Assembly: GCF_036013645.1 (NCBI RefSeq)
Contig: NZ_CP107869.1
Location: 6,758,001-6,822,000 of the forward strand
Origin: Streptomyces sp. NBC_00490
Lineage (GTDB): Bacteria > Actinomycetota > Actinomycetes > Streptomycetales > Streptomycetaceae
Direction: 5' to 3'
Length of the DNA: 64,000 nt
Position 1 is the first letter of the stretch; every line of letters begins with the position of its first letter. This document shows positions 27,113 through 35,005 of the stretch, piece after piece. Position numbers and translations under genes: made by a program. The notes under the pieces were generated by a model, which saw only the letters and a program-made list of their open reading frames with translations, had not been told where the DNA came from and made no database searches.

Positions 27113-27916
27113 GTGGAACGCAGCGAGGTCGCCGCGCGGGCTTCTGAGGACAGGGCGGGGACGACGTCCGTGCCGGACAGCGCATCGGGCCTGCTGGACG
27201 GGGTGCCGAAGCAGCGCGGGCCGGTTCCTGTCCCGGCCGCTCTCCCGGTCGCCGTGGCCGCCCCCGAGGTCCGCCCGAGGATCCGCCCGTGGCGGCTGTT
27301 CCCCACCCCCACCGGGACGCCGTTCACCTTCGGTTACGCCGCCGTCCTGGCCGTCACCTCGCTCGTCACGGAGTACGCCGACCCGTCCCTCGTCCACACC
27401 CTGCTCCAGGGCTCCAGTACCGACGTGGCCCACCTCGTGCGCACGCCCGTGCTCGTCCTGTTCGCCAGCGCGCTGTGGATCGCGGGCGGGATCGCGTCGC
27501 CGTACGTCCTCGGCTTCCTGCTGGTCATGACCGCGCTGGAGCGCCGGATCGGCGGCCTGCGCGCGGCCGGCGTCTTCCTCCTCGGCCATGTCCTGGCCAC
27601 CCTCGCGACCGAGGTCCCGGTGGGCCTCGCCGTCCTGGCCGGCCACCTCCCCGACACCTCCCTGCACCGCCTCGACTACGGCATCAGCTTCGGCGTCGCC
27701 GCCGCGACGGGCGCGCTCGCCGGACTGCTCCCGCCATGGCTGCGATGGCCGCTGCTGGGCTTGTACGGGGCGATGCTGGTGCAGGACCTGCTCGCCTTCA
27801 CCGACCCGATGACCGAGTGGGGGCACCTGATGGCCCTGGCGATCGGGGTGGCGACCTGGCCGGTGGTCCGGCGCTGGTACGGGCTTCAGGTCCCGGGCGC
27901 GGCCACCGCCGCATAG
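27113..27916 (+). CDS. rhomboid-like multi-pass membrane protein
   Basis: A 267-residue protein. After about 60 polar residues it has six or so hydrophobic segments (for example PFTFGYAAVLAVTSLVTEYA and VLVLFASALWIAGGIASPYV). The segment DYGISFGVAAATGAL carries a GxSxG motif and the last helix has EWGHLMALAIG, so the serine-histidine arrangement of rhomboid intramembrane proteases may be present; whether it is active is unclear. GTG 27113 was chosen because AAGGAG lies about 10 bases upstream. No obvious operon partner. Confidence 0.75.
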   Translation: MERSEVAARASEDRAGTTSVPDSASGLLDGVPKQRGPVPVPAALPVAVAAPEVRPRIRPWRLFPTPTGTPFTFGYAAVLAVTSLVTEYADPSLVHTLLQGSSTDVAHLVRTPVLVLFASALWIAGGIASPYVLGFLLVMTALERRIGGLRAAGVFLLGHVLATLATEVPVGLAVLAGHLPDTSLHRLDYGISFGVAAATGALAGLLPPWLRWPLLGLYGAMLVQDLLAFTDPMTEWGHLMALAIGVATWPVVRRWYGLQVPGAATAA

Positions 27917-28119
27917 TCCCCGGCCGCGCCCGGCTCGGCGCGGACGGGCCGAACACCTGGTCTCCGGCGGGGCGGGTGCGTCGGGAGCGCTGGACCGTCC
28001 TCGGCCTTACCGACCAGGGCCATGCCGACGCGGGCGGCCACGGCGGCCGGACGACCGAGGAACGCACGGCCGTCATCCGGACCGGAACTGGTCGCCGGCA
28101 CCGCGCAGATCCTCCCGCC

Positions 28120-28917
28120 TCACGCCGTGCGGGGCGGGTTCCAGACGTACGGCGTGGTCGTCGTCACCGGCTCGAAGCCGAGGCGGCGCAGGATGGGGGC
28201 GCTGTCGTCGGAGGCGTCCACGTGCAGATACGTGACGCCGCGCGCGGTCGCGAGGGCGGCGCGGGTGGCGACCAGGGCGCGGTAGATCCCCCGGCCCCGC
28301 CACTCGGCGAGCGTGGAACCGCCCCACAGGCTCGCGAACGCCGTGCCCGCGCGGAAGGCCAGCCAGGCCGCGCAGACCACCTCGCCGTCCGCCTCGGCGA
28401 CGTAGACCGCGATCTCGTCGGGAGCGGCGGCGACCCGGCCGATGAGGTCGTCGGCGAGCCAGCTGCGGTCCTCGCCCCAGACGGTGGACTCCATGGCGGC
28501 GACGCGGCGCATGTCGGCGTCCGTCGTGACCCGCCGCAGGGTCACACCCTCCGGCAGGACGGGCTCGCGTACGGCCATGTCGGCCGCGCGCCCGATCAGC
28601 ACCGTCTCCCGCTCCTCCGGCAGGAAGCCTGCCGCGCGGAGCCGTTCGGTGAGGTCGGCCGGGGTGTCGTGGCCCCGGGTCTTCCACTCCACGGCCTCGC
28701 CGCGCGCCGCGAAGAAGTCCCGCTGCGAGGCGATGAGCCGGTCCAGTGCGTCCCCGTCGACGCCGAGTTCGCGCGGCCCGCTCACAAAGCCCCGGAACTG
28801 TCCGACGATCCGCAGCAGCGGGCCGTCCTTCTCGTACGTCACTCCGGCGGGCGGGGTGGGCGGCGCACCGCGCATCTGGTCGTCGTAGGCGGCGAGGAAG
28901 ATCTCGGTGTCGGTCAC
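28120..28917 (-). CDS. GNAT-family acetyltransferase
   Basis: A 265-residue protein with a C-terminal GNAT domain (residues about 125-260). The acetyl-CoA site region is seen at LAEWRGRGIYRALVATRAALA (motif A with R/Q-x-x-G-x-A-like GRGIYRAL), preceded by beta strands VYVAEADGEVVCAAWL, and followed by YLHVDASDDSAPILRRLGFEP, the usual end. The N-terminal 120 residues form a second, degenerate unit. Substrate unknown. GTG 28917 chosen at the family-like start TDTEIFLAAYDDQ. It is in the same direction as the GNAT gene at 28971, with about 50 bases between. Confidence 0.85.
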   Translation of the reverse strand: MTDTEIFLAAYDDQMRGAPPTPPAGVTYEKDGPLLRIVGQFRGFVSGPRELGVDGDALDRLIASQRDFFAARGEAVEWKTRGHDTPADLTERLRAAGFLPEERETVLIGRAADMAVREPVLPEGVTLRRVTTDADMRRVAAMESTVWGEDRSWLADDLIGRVAAAPDEIAVYVAEADGEVVCAAWLAFRAGTAFASLWGGSTLAEWRGRGIYRALVATRAALATARGVTYLHVDASDDSAPILRRLGFEPVTTTTPYVWNPPRTA

Positions 28918-28970
28918 GGCACGACCGTACGGCGTCCGGCACAGGAGGCAACCGGTTTTGCGCGGCGCCC

Positions 28971-29615
28971 TCAGCCGGTGAACTTCGCGCTGGTCAGTGG
29001 CGCGGTCACCGTCCAGCCCAGCGACTCGTACAGCCCCCGGCCCGCGGGCGTCCCCGCCAGGACGCAGAGCTCCACGCCCTGTTCCGAGGCGGCCCGCTGG
29101 AGGGTGTGCATGACGACCGTGCCGAGGCCCTTGCGGCGGTGCAGCGGCGAGGTCTCGATCTGGTCGACGACCGCCGTCGCGCCGGTCGGGGCGAGCTGGC
29201 CGCGGGCCGCCCAGGAGCCGTCGGGGGCGGCGAGCATGGTGCGGGTGACGCCGCCGCGGGACCAGGTGCGCAGACGGTAGCCGTCGGGGACCGTCGGCCG
29301 GTCGGGTGCGGTGGTCAGGGGGAGGGCCATCAGGTAGCCGGGCTCGGGGTCGATCCACCAGCCCTCGCCGAGCCAGCCGCCGACCACGCTCGGATCCCGG
29401 AACACCTTGAGCCACACACCGGCGCCGGTGACCGCCCCGGCCACCTTCCGCACGGCCGTCTCCTCGACGCCGTCGCCGACCGCGCCGAACACATGCCGGG
29501 CGACATGTCCGTCCGAGCCCACGTCGATCGTGCACCCCCACGCCTCGACCACCGGCGGGGCCGCCCCGCGCGAGAGCACCCAACCGTCCACCCATGCCCG
29601 TACGAGCCGGTCCAT
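28971..29615 (-). CDS. GNAT-family acetyltransferase
   Basis: A 214-residue acetyltransferase-like protein. The C-terminal half has the GNAT core: VVDQIETSPLHRRKGLGTVVMHTLQRAA (motif A, RRKGLGTVV) and VLAGTPAGRGLYESLGW at the end. The N-terminal half (residues 1-120) is a non-catalytic extension rich in Trp and Gly. Substrate unknown. ATG 29615 chosen as GGAAGGGG precedes it; a longer frame starts upstream. It is divergent from lon. Confidence 0.82.
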   Translation of the reverse strand: MDRLVRAWVDGWVLSRGAAPPVVEAWGCTIDVGSDGHVARHVFGAVGDGVEETAVRKVAGAVTGAGVWLKVFRDPSVVGGWLGEGWWIDPEPGYLMALPLTTAPDRPTVPDGYRLRTWSRGGVTRTMLAAPDGSWAARGQLAPTGATAVVDQIETSPLHRRKGLGTVVMHTLQRAASEQGVELCVLAGTPAGRGLYESLGWTVTAPLTSAKFTG

Positions 29616-29737
29616 GGCACCCCTTCCGGTAACGAATGAAAGCCGTCCGGGGTTATTACAGTCGCAGGTCACGCTTCCCCGCAGATGTGATCGCTCACAG
29701 CGAACGCGTCCCGGGGAACAATCAAGGGCTCACGTGC

Positions 29738-29764
29738 ATTGAGTCGGCATAGCTCAACTTGAGT
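29738..29764 (+). promoter_or_regulatory. HAIR-like (HspR) operator of lon
   Basis: ATTGAGT-CGGCATA-GCTCAAC (29738-29758) closely resembles the HAIR element CTTGAGT-N7-ACTCAAG bound by the heat-shock repressor HspR. A perfect extra half-site CTTGAGT (29758-29764) directly follows. It ends 15 bases before the lon start codon. lon is an established HspR target in streptomycetes, so this fits well. Confidence 0.85.
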
Positions 29765-29779
29765 GCCGAAGGGGAGATC

Positions 29780-32194
29780 ATGGCTTCGACGTCCACACCG
29801 CTCACTCTGCCCGTGCTGCCGCTCGACGACGAGGTCGTGCTTCCCGGCATGGTCGTACCGCTCGACCTGAACGATCCCGACGTACGCGCCGCGGTGGAGG
29901 CCGCCCAGGCCGCCGCCCGGTCCGAGCCGGGCAAGCCCAAGGTCCTGCTGGTGCCGCGCATCGACGGCACCTACACCGGTACCGGCGTCCTCGGCACCGT
30001 CGAGCAGGTCGGCCGGCTGGCCGACGGCGACCCTGGCGCGCTCATCCGCGGCCGGGGACGGGTGCGCATCGGTGCCGGGACCACGGGGCCGGGTGCCGCC
30101 CTCTGGATCGAGGGCACCCGTATCGACGAGACCACGCCCGAGCCGCTGCCGGGCCATGTCACCGAACTGGTCAAGGAGTACAAGGCCCTCGCCACCGCCT
30201 GGCTGCGCAAGCGCGGCGCCTGGCAGGTCGTGGACCGCGTCCAGGCCATCGACGACGTCTCCGCGCTCGCCGACAACTCCGGCTACTCGCCCTTCCTGAC
30301 CACCGACCAGAAGGTCGAACTGCTGGAGACCGCCGACCCGGTGGCCCGCCTCAAGCTCGCGACCCAGCACCTGCGCGACCACCTCGCCGAGCAGGACGTC
30401 GCCGAGACCATCGCCAAGGACGTCCAGGAAGGCGTCGACAAGCAGCAGCGCGAGTTCCTGCTCCGCCGCCAGCTGGAAGCCGTGCGCAAGGAGCTGCGCG
30501 ACCTCAACGGCGAGAAGGACGGCGAGGAGTCCGACGACTACCGCGCCCGCGTGGAGGCCGCCGACCTGCCGGAGAACGTCCGCGAGGCGGCCCTCAAGGA
30601 GGTCGACAAGCTGGAGCGGTCCAGCGACCAGTCGCCCGAGGGATCCTGGATCCGGACCTGGCTGGACACGGTGCTCGAACTCCCGTGGAACGAGCGGACC
30701 GAGGACTCCTACGACATCCAGGGCGCCAAGTCGGTCCTGGACGCCGAGCACGCGGGCCTGGAGGACGTGAAGGAACGGATCACCGAGTACCTCGCGGTGC
30801 GCAAGCGCCGCAACGAACGAGGGCTGGGTGTGGTCGGCGGCCGCCGTGGCGGCGCCGTCCTGGCGCTGGTCGGCCCGCCCGGCGTCGGCAAGACGTCCCT
30901 GGGCGAGTCCGTCGCGCACGCCATGGGCCGCAAGTTCGTCCGCGTCGCCCTCGGCGGGGTGCGGGACGAGGCCGAGATCCGCGGTCACCGGCGTACGTAC
31001 GTCGGCGCGCTGCCCGGCCGGATCGTCCGTGCCGTCAAGGAGGCCGGGTCCATGAACCCGGTGGTCCTGCTCGACGAGATCGACAAGGTGGGCTCCGACT
31101 TCCGGGGCGATCCGGCGGCCGCCCTGCTGGAGGTCCTCGACCCCGCGCAGAACCACACCTTCCGGGACCACTACCTGGAGGTGGAGCTGGACCTGAGCGA
31201 CGTGGTCTTCCTCGCCACCGCCAACGTCCTGGAGGCCATCCCCGAGGCCCTGCTCGACCGTATGGAGCTGGTCCGCCTCGACGGCTACACCGAGGACGAG
31301 AAGGTCGTCATCGCCCGTGACCACCTGCTCCCGCGCCAGCTGGAGCGGGCCGGCCTCGACAAGGACGAGGTGACCCTGGACGAGAGCGCCCTGCGCAAGC
31401 TCGCCGGCGAGTACACCCGCGAGGCGGGCGTCCGCACCCTGGAGCGGTCCATCGCACGGCTGCTGCGCAAGGTCGCGGCCCAGCACGAACTGGGTGAGCG
31501 CAAGCTGCCGTTCACCGTGACGGACGAGGAGCTGCGGGGCCTCATCGGGCGCCCGCACCACGTGCCGGAGTCGGCGCAGGACCCGGCGGAGCGCCGTACC
31601 GCGGTGCCGGGTGTGGCGACGGGCCTGGCGGTCACGGGAGCCGGCGGTGACGTGCTCTTCGTGGAGGCGTCCCTGGCGGACCCGGAGACGGGTGCGGCGG
31701 GTCTGACCCTGACCGGCCAGCTGGGTGACGTGATGAAGGAGAGCGCGCAGATCGCGTTGAGCTTCCTCCGCTCGCACGGCGCCGAACTGGAGCTGCCGGT
31801 GGGCGACCTGAAGGACCGGGGCGTGCACATCCACTTCCCGGCGGGCGCGGTGCCGAAGGACGGCCCGAGCGCGGGCGTCACGATGACGACGGCACTGGCG
31901 TCGCTGCTGAGCGGGCGGCTGGTGCGGACCGACGTCGCCATGACGGGCGAGGTCTCGCTTACGGGCCGCGTGCTGCCCATCGGCGGTGTGAAGCAGAAGC
32001 TGCTGGCCGCGCACCGGGCGGGCGTCACCACCGTCATCATCCCCAAGCGCAACGAGCCCGACCTGGACGACGTCCCCGCCGAGGTGCTGGACAAGCTCGA
32101 CGTCCACGCCGTGACGGACGTCCGCCAGGTCCTGGAGCTGGCGTTGTCGCCGGCCGTGGCCGGGGCGGCGTCGGAGGTTCCGGTGGCGGCGTGA
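29780..32194 (+). CDS. lon: ATP-dependent Lon protease
   Basis: An 804-residue Lon (LonA) protease that degrades damaged and regulatory proteins in the cytoplasm. It contains the N-terminal LON substrate domain (LPVLPLDDEVVLPGMVVPL), the AAA+ module with Walker A GPPGVGKTS and Walker B VVLLDEIDKVG, and the serine-lysine protease domain with S697 in PKDGPSAG and K740 in GGVKQKLLAA. All key residues are intact and the length is normal. ATG 29780 behind GAAGGGGAG. A HAIR-like operator precedes it, so heat-shock control by HspR is expected. Confidence 0.96.
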   Translation: MASTSTPLTLPVLPLDDEVVLPGMVVPLDLNDPDVRAAVEAAQAAARSEPGKPKVLLVPRIDGTYTGTGVLGTVEQVGRLADGDPGALIRGRGRVRIGAGTTGPGAALWIEGTRIDETTPEPLPGHVTELVKEYKALATAWLRKRGAWQVVDRVQAIDDVSALADNSGYSPFLTTDQKVELLETADPVARLKLATQHLRDHLAEQDVAETIAKDVQEGVDKQQREFLLRRQLEAVRKELRDLNGEKDGEESDDYRARVEAADLPENVREAALKEVDKLERSSDQSPEGSWIRTWLDTVLELPWNERTEDSYDIQGAKSVLDAEHAGLEDVKERITEYLAVRKRRNERGLGVVGGRRGGAVLALVGPPGVGKTSLGESVAHAMGRKFVRVALGGVRDEAEIRGHRRTYVGALPGRIVRAVKEAGSMNPVVLLDEIDKVGSDFRGDPAAALLEVLDPAQNHTFRDHYLEVELDLSDVVFLATANVLEAIPEALLDRMELVRLDGYTEDEKVVIARDHLLPRQLERAGLDKDEVTLDESALRKLAGEYTREAGVRTLERSIARLLRKVAAQHELGERKLPFTVTDEELRGLIGRPHHVPESAQDPAERRTAVPGVATGLAVTGAGGDVLFVEASLADPETGAAGLTLTGQLGDVMKESAQIALSFLRSHGAELELPVGDLKDRGVHIHFPAGAVPKDGPSAGVTMTTALASLLSGRLVRTDVAMTGEVSLTGRVLPIGGVKQKLLAAHRAGVTTVIIPKRNEPDLDDVPAEVLDKLDVHAVTDVRQVLELALSPAVAGAASEVPVAA

Positions 32195-32214
32195 CGGACG
32201 CCATCGGATGAGGT

Positions 32215-32251
32215 GAAGGCCCGGGTTCTCGTGAGGGAGGCCCGGGCCTTC
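32215..32251. terminator. bidirectional terminator between lon and GH25 lysozyme
   Basis: Stem GAAGGCCCGGG (32215-32225) with CCCGGGCCTTC (32241-32251), an 11-bp perfect stem and 15-base loop, centred between the two convergent stop codons. Confidence 0.82.
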
Positions 32252-32269
32252 GCCGTACCGGGGAAGGGG

Positions 32270-33103
32270 TCAGCCCTTGGCGAGCGCCTGCACCCTGTCG
32301 AGCGCCCCGTTGAACCGGTCGTGGTCGCCGACCGTCGGCCCGGACGAGGTGTACTGCCACATCGTGTAGGTGCTCCACCCGGCCGGCAGGGTGCCCGCGG
32401 TCGAGGCATAGCGGGCGATCCAGAGCGGGTTGGCGGCGAAGCCGGCGTAGTTGCCGGTGCACTGGGTCCACCAGCTGGTGGAGGTGTAGATGACGGCGTC
32501 GCGGCCGGTGCGGGCCTTGTACTGGTTCAGGAAGTCACGGATCCAGCTCACCATCGCGCTCTTGGTCTTGCCGTAGCAGGAGTCGCCGTACGGGTTCCAC
32601 TCGATGTCGAGGGTGCCGGGCAGGGTCCTGCCGTCGGCGGACCAGCCGCCTCCGTGGTCGACGAAATAGTTGGCCTGCGTTGCGCCGGTCGTGGTGTCCG
32701 GGGTCGCGAAGTGGTACGCGCCGCGGATCATGCCGACGCCGTAGGAGCCGCTGTACTGCTGGGAGAAGTAGGGGTTCGTGTAGTACGTCCCCTCGCTCCC
32801 CTTGGTGTAGGCCCACCGGACCCCGCTGTTCCAGAGGGTCGTCCAGGCGACGTTGCCCTGGTAACTGGCCACGTCGACGCCCTCGGTCTGGGCGGCGCGG
32901 GTGTCGGCGGGCAGGCCGCCCTGTCCGTCGTGGGCGACGACGCCCATGCCCATGCGGGCGGTGCCGCGGGTCGGTGTGGCGGTGGCGTCGGGCGACTCGG
33001 CGGCCGACGCCGGGGCTATGGACAGCAGCGCGAGCACGGCGGTGAGGACGCCGGTGAGGAACAGCGGGCGAGGGCGGGGCGATCCGGGTCTGTGCACGGG
33101 CAT
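32270..33103 (-). CDS. secreted GH25 lysozyme
   Basis: A 277-residue muramidase of glycoside hydrolase family 25 (Chalaropsis/cellosyl type), hydrolysing beta-1,4 bonds of peptidoglycan. A Sec signal peptide (RPLFLTGVLTAVLALLS, cut near APASA) precedes a 30-residue linker. The catalytic domain begins QTEGVDVASYQGNVAW (the D of GVD is an acid residue of the active site), then YTKGSEGTYYTNPYF, MIRGAYHFATP and LDIEW with the acidic pair. ATG 33103 has GGAGG directly upstream. Convergent with lon. The product likely acts in cell-wall turnover during hyphal growth or sporulation. Confidence 0.92.
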   Translation of the reverse strand: MPVHRPGSPRPRPLFLTGVLTAVLALLSIAPASAAESPDATATPTRGTARMGMGVVAHDGQGGLPADTRAAQTEGVDVASYQGNVAWTTLWNSGVRWAYTKGSEGTYYTNPYFSQQYSGSYGVGMIRGAYHFATPDTTTGATQANYFVDHGGGWSADGRTLPGTLDIEWNPYGDSCYGKTKSAMVSWIRDFLNQYKARTGRDAVIYTSTSWWTQCTGNYAGFAANPLWIARYASTAGTLPAGWSTYTMWQYTSSGPTVGDHDRFNGALDRVQALAKG

Positions 33104-33334
33104 GGCGTGCCTCCGAGGGTTTCGATGATGCTCGGTGGGGGACACCCGGCCGGGGTGTATGGCGTGGGCATGCCAGTCAGCGCCTGGTCAAGAAGCTACG
33201 CACGTCGACGAGCGGGTGGGAAGAGGGACCGGTTGCTGCCGTTGGTCTAGCCCTGCGAAATACTTACCGAGCTGCGGTGACGGCGCAATTTGGCGGAAAC
33301 TTTCAGGACCGGGAAGACCGAGGCAGGGGCTGAC

Positions 33335-33829
33335 GTGCACCAAGACGGGAACGACGGCGGACACGGAGACGGGCCCGAGGGGCCCAGGACTGGTCTGGAC
33401 CAGCCCGAATTCCTGGCGCTGGAACGCGAGTTGACCGTGCTCCTGCGGCGCGCCCGGGCCAACCAGGGCGAGATGGCACGCGAAGTCCACCCCGACCTGG
33501 AGTCCGCCGCCTACGGACTGCTGGTGCGGCTCGAGGAGTCCGGACAGCAGCGCGCCACGGAACTCGCCGCCTACATCGGCGTCGGCAAGGCCACCATGTC
33601 CCGCCAGTTGCGCGCCCTGGAGACCCTGGGCCTCGTCACCCGCGCCCCGGACCCCGCGGACGGACGCGCCTGGCTCGTCGAGCTCACGGAGGAGGGACGG
33701 TCCCGGGTCGGGCGGGTACGGAACGCGCGACGGGCGCGGTACGCGGGCCGGCTGGCGGACTGGAACCCCCGCGAGGTGTCCGAGCTCGCGCGGCTGCTGC
33801 ATGAGCTGAACCGGGGCACGGAGCGCTGA
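33335..33829 (+). CDS. MarR-family transcriptional regulator
   Basis: A 164-residue MarR-type winged helix protein. Core: ELAAYIGVGKATMSRQLRALETLGLV (recognition helix) followed by wing APDPADGRAWLVELTEEGRSR. The family binds small phenolic ligands or senses oxidation to release DNA; no ligand can be inferred. The start is uncertain: GTG 33335 has a GGGG site, while TTG 33290 gives 15 more residues. It has no obvious partner; the next gene is convergent. Confidence 0.87.
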   Translation: MHQDGNDGGHGDGPEGPRTGLDQPEFLALERELTVLLRRARANQGEMAREVHPDLESAAYGLLVRLEESGQQRATELAAYIGVGKATMSRQLRALETLGLVTRAPDPADGRAWLVELTEEGRSRVGRVRNARRARYAGRLADWNPREVSELARLLHELNRGTER

Positions 33830-33859
33830 CCCGGCCGCCGGACGGCAGCCCGGCCCGCC

Positions 33860-34648
33860 TCACAGCTCGGCGTACACCACCGTCGCATCGTCATGCGTCT
33901 TGCTCCGCCCCAGATACATCCGCGCCTCCGCATCCGCGCTCTCCAGCTCCCGCACCCGCGCCACCAGCGCCCCCGCCCCGTCCTTCCGTACGAAGGTGAG
34001 GCAGTCCGTCCAGTCCCCCTCGCGGAACTTCTCCACCCACCGGGCCGCCCCGTCCGTCAGCGCGGCCAGGGACCGGACCGACGAACGCGGCAGCGCGCCC
34101 GTCACCGCCCGGCCCGCCACCGACGGATCGGCCGCGGCGGTGAAGAAGCCGCCCTCCATGTTGCGCAGGGTCGAGTCGATGAGGGCGTCCGTGGCCAGGG
34201 CGGAGCGGGGGAGGCGGGCGAGGCGGTCGTCGAGGACGGCCGTCACCGTGCCGTCCTGCGACTCCAGCAGCAGGGCCGAGTCCGAGAGGACCAGGTACTC
34301 CACCGTCCGCGCCGACCAGCGGGCGACGACCACCGTGGCCTGTGGTGTGCGTGGGTGAGAAAGGTCACAGGCGTGCGCGTGGGACTCGGAGGTACGAGAG
34401 ACCGCGAGGCCCAATGCCTCGGTCAGCGGAACATCGGGGAGGGAAACGGTCAGTTCGGTCAGCGCGCCACCCAGTCGCGCCGTGAACCAGGGGACGGAAT
34501 GCAGACACCCCGTCCCGCCCGTCGGCGGTGTGACGCCGTCCAGGACCACGAGCGCCCCGCCCTGTCCGGAGGCCGGAAGGGCGACGCTCGCGAAGTCCTC
34601 GTTGGGGCGGGCCCGGTCGCCGGGCTCCGAAACAAGTTCCGTACGCAT
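33860..34648 (-). CDS. PP2C-type protein phosphatase
   Basis: A 262-residue Ser/Thr phosphatase-like protein. The metal sites are suggested by RARPNEDFASVAL (D of NED) and GALVVLDGVTPP (the DG motif, usually DGMGG), and the final KTHDDATVVY carries the last conserved Asp of PP2C (usually DNxT). The acidic residues are in place but spacing is compact. These proteins reverse phosphorylation by Ser/Thr kinases or act on anti-sigma antagonists. ATG 34648 chosen by the family-like start MRTELVSEPG. It diverges from the conservon across 350 bases. Confidence 0.8.
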   Translation of the reverse strand: MRTELVSEPGDRARPNEDFASVALPASGQGGALVVLDGVTPPTGGTGCLHSVPWFTARLGGALTELTVSLPDVPLTEALGLAVSRTSESHAHACDLSHPRTPQATVVVARWSARTVEYLVLSDSALLLESQDGTVTAVLDDRLARLPRSALATDALIDSTLRNMEGGFFTAAADPSVAGRAVTGALPRSSVRSLAALTDGAARWVEKFREGDWTDCLTFVRKDGAGALVARVRELESADAEARMYLGRSKTHDDATVVYAEL

Positions 34649-35005
34649 CCGGCCAGTCTGCACGAGCCCTTCACGGTGTTCACAAAAGGCTGGCAATGGT
34701 TGCCGGACGGGCGCAGTCGCGCAGGTCAGGCGCCTGGTTTGGGAGGGATTGGTTCACTCCGGGAAGACGTGGTGGCGGATAATGCCATCGGTCGGCGGCG
34801 ACGTCCAACCGGCCCGCCGGTCAAGGTCGCTGACCATGCCACCGGAACTTGCTCGCCAACTCCCGTCCGGGGTTCACTCCTTCGGGTGGCGGGTCGGGTG
34901 ATGCGCGCCCGCTGCCCAGCGGCACTGGGAGGGTCGGGAAACGTACCCGGTGTGTGACTCCAGTTGACGGAGCGTCACCCGGGCCCATGGGTACACGAGT
35001 CAGGA
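34649..35005 (+). promoter_or_regulatory. divergent intergenic region upstream of the conservon
   Basis: About 350 bases between the phosphatase and the conservon sensor. No gene seen. The plus-strand promoter of the conservon should lie here; a stretch GGGAAACG (about 34935) resembles an ECF-type -35 element with a GTC at suitable distance downstream, but this is weak. No palindrome of note. Confidence 0.35.

Noticed and set aside
27289..29280. A 663-codon plus-strand frame across the rhomboid-like and GNAT genes
   Set aside because: Spans the promoters and ends of three supported genes with high-GC shadow composition.
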